This document shows positions 8,632 through 18,564 of a DNA stretch of 64,000 nucleotides, piece after piece. The notes beneath the pieces are model-generated. The model did not search any database, had not been told where the DNA came from, and worked only from the letters and a program-made list of their open reading frames with translations. The translations under genes were made by a program, and so were the position numbers. The DNA lies in assembly GCF_032397745.1 (NCBI RefSeq), contig NZ_CP135921.1, positions 806,001 to 870,000 of the forward strand, written 5' to 3'. The DNA comes from Bradyrhizobium prioriisuperbiae. GTDB lineage: Bacteria > Pseudomonadota > Alphaproteobacteria > Rhizobiales > Xanthobacteraceae. The first letter of the stretch is position 1; every line of letters starts with the position of its first letter.

Positions 8632-9345
8632 TCAGCCGGGCGGTTTCCCGGTGACGAGCTCCTTCAACCACTTGCGATGATGCCGCCACGCCCAGCCGCC
8701 GGTCACCCGGCCACGGGTCATGGCGCCGATGGTGCCGCGCACCCAGATCGCCGCATAGACATGAACGATCCAGACACAGATGATGACGACCGCGGCGATC
8801 GAATGGACGATCATCGCAAGACGTTTCTGATCGACCGTCGAATAATCGCTGAAATAGTGATTCCAGATCACGACGCCGCTCGAGATCAGCACGATGATCA
8901 GGAACGACATGCCCCAGAAAACGATCTTCTGGCCGGCATTGTACTTGCCGATCTCGACCAGTTCCGGATCTTCATGATCGCGATTGCCGATCACTTCATT
9001 GAGCCTGACCATCCAGGTGGTGTCGGCGCCCTTCCAGAGATTCAGCCGCCAGAAGCGGAAGAACAGTCCGGCGAAGCTGAAAAACAAAACAACGCCGATC
9101 CAGGGATGCAGCGCGCGGGTCAGTTGCCCGCCGCCGAACAGCCCGGTGAGAAAGAACAGGCTGGGGTGAAACAACGCAAGGCCGGACACTGCGAGCAGCA
9201 CCAGGCAGGTCGCGGTGATCCAGTGATTGATCCGCGCGCCCGCCGTGTAACGATCGACGGTGACGGGATTGCCGCGATGAACGCTGTCATCGGGGTCCGC
9301 GATGCCGTGGCCGACAACACCTGGCTCGATTTTATGTGCGCTCAT
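8632..9345 (-). CDS. fdoI: Formate dehydrogenase gamma subunit, cytochrome b556
   Basis: The 237-residue integral membrane protein has four predicted helices (near residues 35-55, 78-98, 145-168 and 180-205 by hydrophobicity). Histidines in HxxxxA-type positions would bind the two b hemes, and it opens with [19 protein letters not shown], as in FdnI/FdoI. It anchors the alpha-beta dimer on the periplasmic face and passes electrons to quinone. Its ATG overlaps the fdoH stop (ATGA), so the two are translationally coupled. Confidence 0.93.
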   Translation of the reverse strand: MSAHKIEPGVVGHGIADPDDSVHRGNPVTVDRYTAGARINHWITATCLVLLAVSGLALFHPSLFFLTGLFGGGQLTRALHPWIGVVLFFSFAGLFFRFWRLNLWKGADTTWMVRLNEVIGNRDHEDPELVEIGKYNAGQKIVFWGMSFLIIVLISSGVVIWNHYFSDYSTVDQKRLAMIVHSIAAVVIICVWIVHVYAAIWVRGTIGAMTRGRVTGGWAWRHHRKWLKELVTGKPPG

Positions 9346-10280
9346 GACCGGTCCTCGGCCAGCCGCTTGGCGTTCTGCTCATCGTCCTCGGTGACGCGGT
9401 TCGGTCCCATGACGACGTGGTGCAGTACTCCGATCGCAGCAAAAGCGGCGATCGCCGTCAATCCGGCATACTTCGTAAGCCCCTTCCAGAGCTGGACCAC
9501 CGGGCTGATCCTGGGGTTCTCCGGCAGACCGGCGTAGATCTTCGGCTGGTCGGCGTGGTGCAGCACATACATCACGTGCGTGCCGCCGACGCCCGGCGGA
9601 TCATACAGGCCGGCATTCTTGAAGCCGCGGGACTTGAGATCCTTGATGCGGTCGTCGGCCCATTTCTTCATGTCGTCCTTGGTGCCGAACACGATCGCCT
9701 GGGTCGGACAGGCCTTGGCACAGGCCGGGCCCTGGCCGACGGCCATCCGGTCGGAACACAGGGTGCACTTGTAGGCCTTGTTGTCGGCCTTCGAGATCCG
9801 CGGAATGTTGAACGGACAGCCGGTGACGCAATAACCGCAGCCGATACAGTGATCGTGGACGAAATCGACGATGCCGTTGGAATACTGCACGATGGCGCCG
9901 GGCGCCGGGCAAGCCTTGAGACAGCCCGGATCGGCGCAGTGCATGCAGCCATCCTTGCGGATCAGCCATTCGAGATTCTTGGTTTCCGGATTGACCCATT
10001 CGGTGAAGCGCATCACCGTCAGGCTGTTCGGCGTCAGATCGAGCGGGTTGTCGTAGCTGCCGTGATTGATGCCGACATCTTCGCGCAGATCATTCCATTC
10101 CAGGCAGGCCGACTGGCAGGCCTTGCAGCCGATGCACTTGGAGACGTCGATGAGCTTCGCCATCGGCGTCAGCTGCCGCGCCGGCTGCGGCACGGTCGAC
10201 GCGGAGCGGCGGACCAGATCCTGCTCGCCGAATTTCGACGCGGAGGGCTGGACCGATGGATTAGGGAGTGGGGGAAACAT
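9342..10280 (-). CDS. fdoH: Formate dehydrogenase beta subunit, iron-sulfur protein
   Basis: The 312-residue ferredoxin-like subunit carries four [4Fe-4S] cluster motifs: [11 protein letters not shown] near residue 50, [13 protein letters not shown] near 113, [13 protein letters not shown] near 145 and CTLCSDRM...CAKACPTQA near 172-190. A C-terminal hydrophobic helix ([17 protein letters not shown]) anchors it in the membrane. It relays electrons from the selenocysteine subunit to cytochrome b. The start at 10280 follows a strong RBS (AAGGGAGGAGG) in the 15-base gap after fdoG. About 40 residues precede the family core ([14 protein letters not shown]). Confidence 0.94.
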   Translation of the reverse strand: MFPPLPNPSVQPSASKFGEQDLVRRSASTVPQPARQLTPMAKLIDVSKCIGCKACQSACLEWNDLREDVGINHGSYDNPLDLTPNSLTVMRFTEWVNPETKNLEWLIRKDGCMHCADPGCLKACPAPGAIVQYSNGIVDFVHDHCIGCGYCVTGCPFNIPRISKADNKAYKCTLCSDRMAVGQGPACAKACPTQAIVFGTKDDMKKWADDRIKDLKSRGFKNAGLYDPPGVGGTHVMYVLHHADQPKIYAGLPENPRISPVVQLWKGLTKYAGLTAIAAFAAIGVLHHVVMGPNRVTEDDEQNAKRLAEDRS

Positions 10281-10295
10281 GTGCGACCTCCTCCC

Positions 10296-13200
10296 TTAAG
10301 CCACCGGGCCCGAGATGGGCTCGATATTGACCAGGAACGCCTTGTATTCAGGCGTCTCGATATTGGCGTCGCCGACAAAGGGCGTGAGCGAGTTCGGGCC
10401 GAAGCCTTTCTTCGCCGCCCCCATGAAGCCCCAGTGCAGGGGAATGCCGACCACGTGCACCTTGCGACCATCGCAGATCAAGGGCTGGATGCGTTTGGTC
10501 ACCACGGCCTTGGCCTTCACCGATCCGCGCTTCGACCACACCCGCACCCGGCCTCCGTCCTGGATGCCTCTTTCCTTGGCCAGTTCCTCGCTGATTTCGA
10601 CGAAGAACTCAGGCTGCAGCGCCGCGTTGATCCGGGCATGCTTGGTCCAGAAGTGGAAGTGCTCGGTCAGGCGGTACGACGTCGCCGCGTACGGATAATC
10701 CTTGGCGTCGCCGAACTGCTCCATGTCGCCGCGGAACACCCGGGCCGCCGGATTGCCCCGGATCTTTGGGGCAACCAGGTTGGCGATCGGGGCTTCGAAC
10801 GGCTCGTAGTGCACCGGGAACGGCCCTTCCCGCATCATGCCGCGGGAGAACAGACGCGCCGAGCCTTCCGGGTTCATGATGAAGGGACCGACGTCGGCAG
10901 GCTTCGACGCCGGCGCGATGTCGGGCACGTCGTACCCCGTCCACTTGATGCCGTCCCACCACAACAGCTTGCGGCTCGGATCCCAGGGCTGGCCGTTGAT
11001 ATCCGCCGACGCCCGATTGTAGAGGGTGCGCCGGTTGGCGGGCCATGACCATGCCCAGTTCGGGAACGCGCCGGTTTCGTCCGGATCGCGGTTGTCGCGG
11101 CGGGCCATGTTGTTGCCGGCCTCGGTGAAACAACCCGAATAGATCCAGCAGCCACAGGCCGTCTTGCCGTCGTCGCGCAACGCTGCGAAGCCGGCAAGCT
11201 GCTTGCCCTTTTGCAGCAACAGCTTGGTCGGATCATTGGGATCCGGCACGTCCTCCAGCACGGAGCCGTTCATCTCCTTGGCCAGCTCTTCCGGCGCCGG
11301 TTCCTCCGGGTCCTTGTAGCGCCAGTCCAGATTGAGGATCGGCTCGGGGACCGGACCACCCTCTTTCTGATAGAGCGCCCTCAGGCGCAGGAAGATCTGC
11401 CCCATGATCCAGGTGTCGTGCCTGGCTTCACCAGGCGGGGTTCCGGCCGCCCAATGCCAGTGCAGCTGCCGGCCGGAATTGGTCAACGAACCGGTGTCCT
11501 CGGCAAAGCAGGTGGACGGCAGCTGGATGACTTCGGTCTGGATCTTCGACGGATCGACGTCGTTGAATTCGCCGTGATTGTCCCAGAACCGCGCCGTCTC
11601 GGTGTCGAGCGGATCCATGGTGACGAGGAACTTCAGTTTCGACAGCCCGTCGGTGACCTTCTTGCGGTTCGGGAATGAGAGCAACGGATTGAAGCCCTGG
11701 CAGAAATAGCCGGTCATCTTGCCGTCGTTCATCATATCGAACACGCGCAGCACGTCGTAGCCCGGCACGTCGAGCTTGGGCAGCCAGTCGTAGGCGAAGT
11801 TGTTCTCCGGCGTCGCAGCGTCGCCCCACATCGACTTCAGGAAACTGACGAAGAACTTCTTGTAGTTCTGCCAGTAACTCATCTGGTTCGGCAGCAGCGG
11901 CTTGAACCCGCGTGTCGACATGTAGGTGTCGAACGTCGGCTCCCGCTCGTTCGGGATCGTCAGATAACCGGGAATCAGGTTCGACATCAGGCCGAGGTCG
12001 GTCAGCCCCTGGATGTTGGAGTGGCCGCGCAAGGCATTCATGCCGCCGCCGCGCACGCCGATATTGCCGAGGATCAGTTGCAGCATCGCCATGCAGCGGA
12101 TGTTCTGCGATCCCTTCGAGTGCTGGGTCCATCCCAGCGCGTACATCGACGTCATCGTTTTGGTCTTCGACGAACACTCGCCGATCATCTCCGCCACCTT
12201 CAGGAACTTGTCCCTGGGCGTGCCGCAGATCCGCTCGACCAGTTCCGGCGTATAGGCCGCCACGTGCTGTTTCAGCAGGTTCCAGACGCTGCGCGGATGA
12301 TCGATGTTGGAGATGACATAACCGTCCGGCCCCAATTCGTAGTCCCAGCTCGACCGGTTGTAGTCGCGCTTGGCTTCGTCATAGCCCGAGAACAGCCCTT
12401 CGCTGTAGCTGAAACCCTCCTTGACCACATACGGCGCATTGGTGAACGCCTTCACATACTCCCACTGCACCTTGTCGTTCTTGATGCACTGGTTGATGAC
12501 GCCGAGCAGGAATGCGATGTCGCTGCCCTGGCGAATCGGCGCGTAGAAATCCGCGACCGATGCCGTGCGGGTGAAGCGCGGATCGACCACGATCAGCTTT
12601 GCGCCACGGTAATGCTTGGCCTCCGTGACCCATTTGAAGCCACAGGGATGCGCTTCGGCGGCGTTGCCGCCCATCACGATCACGAGATCCGTGTTCTTGA
12701 TATCGGTCCACGAGTTCGTCATCGCACCACGGCCGAATGTTGGAGCCAGACTGGCTACCGTAGGGCCGTGTCAAACACGCGCTTGATTGTCGAACGCCAG
12801 CATCCCGGTGCTGCGCACCACCTTGTAGGTCGCCCAGGCCGTCTCATTGGTGGTTGCCGAGGCTGCAAGGAAACCGGTGGTCAGCCATCGGTTCACGGTG
12901 ACACCGTCGCGGTTCCTGGCGACGAAATTCTTGTCGCGATCGTCCTTCATCAGCCGCGCGACGCGATCGAGCGCGACATCCCAGGTCACGCGCTCGAACT
13001 TGTCCGACCCCGGCTTGCGGATCATCGGATACTTCAGGCGAGTGTCCGCGCCCAGCATGTCGAGCAGGGCCGCGCCCTTCGGGCACAACGTGCCGCGATT
13101 GGTCGGGTGATCGGAATCGCCCTCGATATGGGTGACCTTCGCGGTCTCCCCCTTCGCGAGATTGCCCTTGGAATACATGATGATGCCGCAACCCACCGCA

Positions 13201-13370
13201 CAATAGGTGCAGGTGTTGCGTGTCTCGGTGAGAGTCGCGAGCTTGAAGGGGCGGATCGCCGCTGCATACGCGCTTTCGGTTTCGCCAAACCCGAGCGCGC
13301 CCAGTGTCGTCCCCGCCACTCCCGCACCCGCGCCCTTCATAAACTGGCGCCGCGAGAGTTCGATATTCAC
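10296..13370 (-). CDS. fdoG: Formate dehydrogenase alpha subunit, selenoprotein (in-frame UGA = Sec200)
   Basis: Two apparent ORFs (12771-13370 and 10296-12722) are one 1024-residue gene in a single frame, interrupted only by TGA at 12771-12773. The context is Gln-Ala-Arg-Val-(TGA)-His-Gly-Pro-Thr-Val, the conserved Sec site of FdnG/FdoG. GTG 13370 follows a GGGAGG RBS. A twin-arginine signal (SRRQFMKG, residues 6-13), an N-terminal [4Fe-4S] site (Cys54, 57, 61 and the later GTLCPKG) and molybdopterin-binding regions follow. The enzyme oxidises formate at a bis-MGD Mo/W centre ligated by Sec. It leads the fdoGHI-fdhE-selA chain. A Tat-exported periplasmic active site is inferred. Confidence 0.96.
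12725..12773 (-). promoter_or_regulatory. bSECIS element: Sec UGA codon with downstream hairpin
   Basis: Immediately 3' of the UGA the minus strand reads CACGGCC, then TAGCC-AGTCT-GGCTC, then AACATTCGGCCGTG. The inner stem AGCC/GGCT with apical loop AGTCT keeps the GU that SelB recognises. An outer GGCC/GGCC pairing extends the helix. As I recall it, the E. coli fdnG element has the same apical loop. SelB would bind here to recode UGA at codon 200. Confidence 0.9.
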
Positions 13371-13667
13371 GTCCGGTCCTCCCTTAAGAATGGCCTCAGG
13401 ACGCTTCGCGAAAGACGCTTATGCTTGCTTCTTGATTGCGACTCTCTCGAAGGTTGAACACAGGCAGCGTATTTTTGAATTGTTCTAGTGTCAAATTTCA
13501 CAGCGGCGTGAAGCAGTTGCCAATGACGGCGTTTTGCTCGGAAACACAACAATACCGGAGCGCGATACCGGCGCGCGCCTAGGACACGTCGTCGCATCGG
13601 GCCGCGTGCTTTGCACAAACGCGCATGTTCGTTTGACCCCATCATTTTCTTTTGTGAAGAATGAGCG
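13371..13667. promoter_or_regulatory. Divergent intergenic region between fdoG and the TlpA-like gene
   Basis: This 297-base gap must carry the promoter of the fdoGHI-fdhE-sel chain (minus strand) and that of the redoxin-transglutaminase-selD genes (plus strand). It is visibly more AT-rich than its surroundings around 13430-13500. The fdoG RBS (GGGAGG) is at about 13379-13386. I could not fix -35/-10 or sigma-54 boxes with confidence. Confidence 0.45.
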
Positions 13668-14261
13668 GTGGTCTTTCGGACGGCTCCCGCGGGACGGGGC
13701 GCATCATCCTCGAAGGCGATCAGGGCCTGCGGCATCCTCGCAGGTGCAGTATATTTTTGTCTGCTCGCTTCGACAGATGCAGCCGAACTGGCGCCATGGC
13801 GCAACGCCGCCCCCTCTTTCGTCCTGCCAACCGCCGACGGAGCTGACCTCAAGCTTCAGACCAACGGCAGCCGCCTCGTGCTGGTGCATTTTTTTGCGAC
13901 CTGGTGCGAACCCTGCCGTGAGGAATTGCCGGCGCTGCGTCGGCTTGTTGCGCGCGCCAACCCCAATGACATCCGTGTACTCGCGATCTCCGTGGCCGAG
14001 GTGGACCTGCGCGTGCGGCGCTTTCTCGAGACCATGCCTTTGAATTTCCCCGTCCTACTCGACCGCGATCGCGCGGTGGCCAAGGCGTGGAGCATCACGA
14101 CCCTGCCGTCGACCGTCATCCTCGACGCTGACCTCAAGCCGCGCCTCGCGGTCGAGGCGGATTTTGCCTGGGACCAAATCGAGCCGGATGCACTGACCAA
14201 ACAACTGGACGCCAAGCCAACACGGCCAACACACCAATCCACCAGGGAGAAACAATCATGA
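13668..14261 (+). CDS. TlpA/ResA-like periplasmic thioredoxin-fold protein
   Basis: The 197-residue product starts at GTG 13668, since a TGA at 13662 bars any longer frame. A hydrophobic export segment lies at residues 20-38. A redoxin domain follows, with the active site Trp-Cys80-Glu-Pro-Cys83 in HFFATWCEPCREELPALR and a cis-Pro segment (TTLPSTVILD). Such proteins reduce or exchange disulfides outside the cytoplasm. The stop overlaps the next start as ATGA, coupling it to the transglutaminase-like protein. Its place next to fdoG and upstream of selD suggests a role in formate-dehydrogenase or selenium chemistry, but this is inferred. Confidence 0.88.
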   Translation: MVFRTAPAGRGASSSKAIRACGILAGAVYFCLLASTDAAELAPWRNAAPSFVLPTADGADLKLQTNGSRLVLVHFFATWCEPCREELPALRRLVARANPNDIRVLAISVAEVDLRVRRFLETMPLNFPVLLDRDRAVAKAWSITTLPSTVILDADLKPRLAVEADFAWDQIEPDALTKQLDAKPTRPTHQSTREKQS

Positions 14262-15361
14262 GGTTTCACCGACGCGACGTCTTGAAAGCCGGCGCCGCTG
14301 CCACGTTCGCAGCCGTGTTGCCGCGCACCGCCGGCGCCAACACATTGTTCGCGCCGCAGCCCGGCGCCTGGCGCCATTTCCAGATCACCACCCGGCTGCA
14401 GGTCACCAAGCCCGAAGGCGCGACCCAGGCTTGGGTGCCCTTGCCGGCCGTGAACGAACCGGACTGGTTCCAGTCGAACGGCAGCACCTGGCGCAGCAAC
14501 GGCCGCGGCACGATCAAGCGCGACGCGAAATACGGTTCCGAGATGCTGCACGTCGAGTGGGCGAGCACGGAGACCGCACCGGTCGTCGAGGTGACGAGCC
14601 AGATCGCGACCCGCGACCGGGCCATCGATCTCGCCAAGCCGGGCAAGGTGGCTGCGCTGTCACCGGCCGAGCGCAAGCTCTACCTCTCCGGTACGGCGCT
14701 GATTCCGGTCGACGGCATCGTCAAGCAGACCTCCGACAAGATCCTCGCGGGCACCAAGACCGATCTCGACAAGGCCCGTGCGATCTATCAATGGGTGGTC
14801 GAAAACACCTTCCGCAATGCGGCGACCCGCGGTTGCGGCATCGGCGACATCGCCGCGATGCTCAAATCAGGCCATTTCGGCGGCAAGTGCGCCGACCTCA
14901 ACGCGCTTTATGTCGGCTTGGCCCGGGCGGCCGGGATTCCGGCGCGCGACGTCTACGGCCTGCGGGTGGCGCCATCGCGGTTCGGCTACAAGAGCCTCGG
15001 CGCAAACTCGGAGACCATCACCAAGGCGCAGCACTGCCGGTCGGAAGTCCATCTCGCAGGGTTTGGCTGGGTGCCGGTCGACCCCGCCGACGTGCGCAAG
15101 GTGATGCTGGAGGAGCCGCCGGCCAATCTGCCGATCGGCGATCCCAAGGTCGCCGCCGCCCGCGCGGCGCTGTTCGGCGCCTGGGAAACCAACTGGCTTG
15201 CCTATAATTTCGCGCACGACCTGGCGCTGCCCGGCTCCAAGGGCCCGAAGCTCGGATTCCTGATGTATCCGCAAGCCGAGACCGCGAGCCTGCGGCTGGA
15301 TTGCCTCGATCCGGATAACTTCAAATACACCATCCTGTCGAAGGAGATCACGGCGGCATAA
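14258..15361 (+). CDS. Tat-exported transglutaminase-like cysteine protein
   Basis: The 367-residue protein begins with a twin-arginine signal (HRRDVLKAG, then a hydrophobic stretch to about residue 28). The transglutaminase-like core has the Cys-His-Asp triad: Cys in GGKCADLNALYVGLARAAG (around residue 210), His in EVHLAGFGW and Asp in VDPADVRK. Family members act as peptidases or cross-linking and modifying enzymes. The ATG overlaps the redoxin stop, and selD follows after 58 bases. Export by Tat suggests folding, or partner binding, before transport. The substrate is unknown. Confidence 0.88.
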   Translation: MRFHRRDVLKAGAAATFAAVLPRTAGANTLFAPQPGAWRHFQITTRLQVTKPEGATQAWVPLPAVNEPDWFQSNGSTWRSNGRGTIKRDAKYGSEMLHVEWASTETAPVVEVTSQIATRDRAIDLAKPGKVAALSPAERKLYLSGTALIPVDGIVKQTSDKILAGTKTDLDKARAIYQWVVENTFRNAATRGCGIGDIAAMLKSGHFGGKCADLNALYVGLARAAGIPARDVYGLRVAPSRFGYKSLGANSETITKAQHCRSEVHLAGFGWVPVDPADVRKVMLEEPPANLPIGDPKVAAARAALFGAWETNWLAYNFAHDLALPGSKGPKLGFLMYPQAETASLRLDCLDPDNFKYTILSKEITAA

Positions 15362-15419
15362 GGCCCAGCCTTGTTGACGATCGACATATGCAGTCAGGCT
15401 CCAGAGAGAGTGCCCCGCC

Positions 15420-16472
15420 ATGAACGTCGTCCCGCAGATCCGGCTCAGCATGCTGTCCCACGGCGGCGGCTGCGGCTGCAAGCTTGCGCCCTCGGTGCTG
15501 CAAAAATTGCTGGCCCACGAGCCCGCCGCCAACCCTTACAAGCAATTGCTGGTGGGTCTGGAGACCGGCGACGACGCGGCGGTGTGGGAACTCGACAACG
15601 GCACCTGCATCATTGCGACCACCGACTTCTTCATGCCGATGGTCGACGATCCCTTCGATTTCGGCCGCATCGCCGCGACCAATGCGTTGTCCGATGTCTA
15701 CGCCATGGGCGGCACGCCGATCATGGCGCTGGCCATTCTCGGCATGCCGATCGACAAGATGCCGCCGGAGATGGTGCGCAAGATTCTCGAAGGCGGCGCC
15801 GCGGTGTGTTCAGCCGCAGGCATTCCCGTGGCCGGGGGACATTCGATCGACTCGCCGGAGCCGATCTATGGACTGGCCGTGATCGGCACCGGGACCCCGG
15901 ACAATATCCGCCGCAACGCCGATGCGCAGGCGGGCGACGCGCTGATCCTCACCAAGCCGCTGGGTGTCGGGATCTATTCCGCCGCGTTCAAGAAAGGCGC
16001 CTTGAGCCAGCCGGCCTATGAGGACTTCATCGATACCACGACGCGCCTCAACACCATCGGCACGAAACTCGCGCGCGACCCCGACGTGCATGCGATCACT
16101 GACCTGACCGGCTTCGGACTGCTTGGCCATACCCTTGAAATGGCACGAGGCGCCGGATTGACCGTGACGATCGATGCGGCATCGCTGCCGTTGCTGAAAG
16201 AGGCCGTCTCGCTGGCGCAACAGGGCTTCGTCACCGGCGCGTCGGGACGCAACTGGGCGAGCTACGACCAGAGCGTGTCTCTCCCCCGCGACGTCGCGAC
16301 GTGGGAGCGACAGCTTTATTGCGACCCGCAGACCTCGGGCGGACTGCTGGTGGCCTGCGCCAAAGACAAGGCCAAGCCCTTGTGCGACCTCATTTCGGGC
16401 GAAGGCTACCGGTCCGCGTGCGTGATCGGACGCTTCAGCACGGGATCGCCGCGCGTGGTGGTGGAGCGATAG
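15420..16472 (+). CDS. selD: Selenide, water dikinase (selenophosphate synthetase) SelD
   Basis: The 350-residue enzyme makes selenophosphate from selenide and ATP for SelA. The glycine-rich N-terminus SHGGGCGCK carries Cys18 (the Cys/Sec position of the family) and Lys21. The AIR-synthase-type ATP-binding fold follows, with [37 protein letters not shown] near residues 60-100, and GGHSID near 140. The enzyme therefore uses Cys and does not need Sec itself. It lies on the opposite strand from selAB, about 8 kb from selA, and probably shares a transcript with the two genes upstream. Confidence 0.96.
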   Translation: MNVVPQIRLSMLSHGGGCGCKLAPSVLQKLLAHEPAANPYKQLLVGLETGDDAAVWELDNGTCIIATTDFFMPMVDDPFDFGRIAATNALSDVYAMGGTPIMALAILGMPIDKMPPEMVRKILEGGAAVCSAAGIPVAGGHSIDSPEPIYGLAVIGTGTPDNIRRNADAQAGDALILTKPLGVGIYSAAFKKGALSQPAYEDFIDTTTRLNTIGTKLARDPDVHAITDLTGFGLLGHTLEMARGAGLTVTIDAASLPLLKEAVSLAQQGFVTGASGRNWASYDQSVSLPRDVATWERQLYCDPQTSGGLLVACAKDKAKPLCDLISGEGYRSACVIGRFSTGSPRVVVER

Positions 16473-16500
16473 TCCTGGCGAGAGAAGCGCTCGCCGGGCG

Positions 16501-16710
16501 CTAACGTTCCAGCGTGAAGCCGACTTTCAGCGTCACCTGATAACTCGCGACCTTTCCATTTTCGATGTGGCCTCGCGTTTGCACCACTTCAAACCATCGC
16601 ATGTCGCGGATGGTGGCGCCGGCGCGCGCAATGGCGTTCTGGATCGCACCTTCGATGCCTTGATCTGACGATCCGACCAGTTCCAGGATTTTATAAACGT
16701 GATCTGTCAT
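16501..16710 (-). CDS. Dodecin family flavin-binding protein
   Basis: The 69-residue product matches dodecins in length and pattern: an N-terminal strand ([12 protein letters not shown]), a helix ([21 protein letters not shown]) with the flavin-stacking Trp39 (RWFEV), then two strands ([12 protein letters not shown]). Dodecins form hollow 12-mers that store or buffer riboflavin derivatives. The ATG at 16710 gives the standard N-terminus. It is convergent with selD and appears monocistronic. Confidence 0.9.
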   Translation of the reverse strand: MTDHVYKILELVGSSDQGIEGAIQNAIARAGATIRDMRWFEVVQTRGHIENGKVASYQVTLKVGFTLER

Positions 16711-16889
16711 GACGCGATCCTCCAAAGCGGGGCTTGCAAGCCGGGTATGGCACACGAGTCGAGACAGCCATGCTGACGCACTTCGCGCCTGCACGCCGGC
16801 CGGCATCATCCAACTGGCCATCAGGCCAGGATGCAAGACGAACCTCCGCGAACGACATTCGATCCATCAAGAGACAGAGGACGACAACG

Positions 16890-17747
16890 ATGGATCATAT
16901 CGAAAGCTGGTCGAACAACCTGCGGCGGCTGGTGCAGGACTGGGCCGGACGCGTGGTCGCCGTGCAGACCAACGACGGCTGGCCCGCCAGCGGCATCGCC
17001 TGGCGCAAGGGTTATGTCGTTACCGCCGACGAGGCCGTCGGCGATCACGTTGAGATCACCACCGCTGACGGACACACGGTCGCAGCCGAACTCGTCGGCC
17101 GCGATCCCTCCACCGACATTGCGCTGTTCAAGGCGGACGTCGATCCGTCCACGTTCGAGACGGCGCCCGCGGTCGCCCCCGGAGAATTCGCGCTGGCGAT
17201 CGGACGCGGCGCGACATCGGAGATTGTCGCGACCGGCGTGATTGCGGAAACCGGCGGCGAATGGCGCAGTTCGCTGGGCGGGCGGATCGACGGCAAGATC
17301 CGGCTGGATCTTGCACTGCCGCGGCGCGCCCATGGCGGCGCTGTGGTCGATGCCGGCGGGCGCTTCGTCGGCCTGGCCGCATTCGGGCCACGGCGGACAG
17401 CGATCGTCATTCCCGCCGCCACCGTCACGCGTATCGTCGACCGGCTGGCGGCATCGGGGTCGATCCGGCGCGGCTATCTCGGCATCCAGTTGCATCCGTT
17501 GCGCGACGGCCATCGCCGCACCGGGGCCATCGTGGTCAAACTGGACCAGGATGGACCGGGCGCCAAGGCCGGCCTTTTGGTGGGCGACAGCATCGTCAGT
17601 TGGAACGGCGAAGCGGTCTCGGGCGTCCGGGAGATTTTTCGGCAGCTCGGCCCCGAAAGCGTGGGGACGACTGTCACGCTCGGCATCCTGCGGGCACAAC
17701 AGCCGGCGACGGTCGACATTGTCGTTGGCGAGCGGCCGCATAAATAA
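16890..17747 (+). CDS. DegP/HtrA-like protein with degenerate catalytic triad, plus PDZ domain
   Basis: The 285-residue protein has a trypsin-like S1C fold (residues about 10-180) and a C-terminal PDZ domain (about 183-280, with GYLGIQL and GPGAKAGLLVGDSIVSWNG). The triad is broken. In the usual VVTAAHVV segment this protein reads VVTADEAV, so His is replaced by Glu48. Where GNSGG should stand it reads RAHGG, so Ser is replaced by His148. The Asp (STDIALFK, Asp76) is kept. No signal peptide is obvious. It is probably a non-proteolytic binding or sensor protein. The LuxR-type gene starts 5 bases after its stop, so the two likely act together. Confidence 0.85.
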   Translation: MDHIESWSNNLRRLVQDWAGRVVAVQTNDGWPASGIAWRKGYVVTADEAVGDHVEITTADGHTVAAELVGRDPSTDIALFKADVDPSTFETAPAVAPGEFALAIGRGATSEIVATGVIAETGGEWRSSLGGRIDGKIRLDLALPRRAHGGAVVDAGGRFVGLAAFGPRRTAIVIPAATVTRIVDRLAASGSIRRGYLGIQLHPLRDGHRRTGAIVVKLDQDGPGAKAGLLVGDSIVSWNGEAVSGVREIFRQLGPESVGTTVTLGILRAQQPATVDIVVGERPHK

Positions 17748-17752
17748 CCCCA

Positions 17753-18328
17753 ATGCATGCGAACGACGATGACGACGCCGGACCGACGTTTGTTTCGGAC
17801 GGCGCGGAGACGATTTTGGTCGCCCTCGCCGTGTCCGATCGAAATCTCGCGCTGCGGATCCGGTCCAAAATCGCGGAGATGGCGACTGTCGAGATGACAG
17901 CCATCGACGACGCCGATGTCATTGTGACCGACACTGCGCCCCCGCACGCCGGCTCGCACCTGCTCCTGCACGACGCAACCGCGATGGAGCCGCCGGAGAA
18001 CGGCATCGACCGCAACGCCGGCCATGACGTGCTGGAGGCCGCGATTCGCCTCATTGCTCACGGATATCGGATTGTGGCACCCGCCCGCGCCCAACATCCG
18101 GCTCGCAACGCCGCACCCACGGACACCAGCGAGCCGCTGACGCCAAGGGAGCAGCAGGTGCTGGACAAACTGGCCGCGGGCGCCTCCAACAAGATGATCG
18201 CCCGCGAGCTCGACATTTCGCTCGCCACCACCAAGTTCCATGTCGCCTCGCTGCTGGCCAAACTCGGCGCCCGCAATCGCACCGACGCGGTCGCGATCGG
18301 TCTCAGGGTCGGACTTCTGCTGCTGTGA
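17753..18328 (+). CDS. LuxR-type transcriptional regulator
   Basis: The C-terminal 60 residues of this 191-residue protein form a LuxR/NarL helix-turn-helix (LTPREQQVLDKLAAGASNKM, then IARELDISLATTKFHVASLLAKL). The N-terminal part (1-120) resembles a shortened receiver domain but lacks clear phosphorylation-site residues, so it may be an atypical or ligand-responsive regulator. It follows the degenerate HtrA-like gene by 5 bases and is likely co-transcribed. Targets are unknown; the glutamate dehydrogenase gene downstream is one possibility. Confidence 0.85.
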   Translation: MHANDDDDAGPTFVSDGAETILVALAVSDRNLALRIRSKIAEMATVEMTAIDDADVIVTDTAPPHAGSHLLLHDATAMEPPENGIDRNAGHDVLEAAIRLIAHGYRIVAPARAQHPARNAAPTDTSEPLTPREQQVLDKLAAGASNKMIARELDISLATTKFHVASLLAKLGARNRTDAVAIGLRVGLLLL

Positions 18329-18564
18329 AGGCTGTGCCGTCCGTGGCTGATCCCGCTTCGAAACCTCCCATGGGGGGTAAATTTCCGGGATTGAATGGCA
18401 TTGTCATCGAAAGCCACACAGGCTCCGACGCGGAGGGATTCGCAGACGTCATCAATCCCGGCTAAGATGACAAGACTGCAAGACTAATCCTGCCAACAGT
18501 TGCACTGCAAAATCGAGCTGACAACAGCAACTGCGGTCAGACGGCGCGGCAAACGGAGGGCGTT

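Noticed and set aside
12723..12773. Apparent frameshift or premature stop separating two formate dehydrogenase ORFs
   Set aside because: Both parts are in the same frame, the only interruption is a TGA at the known Sec position, and a bSECIS-like hairpin and complete sel genes are present.
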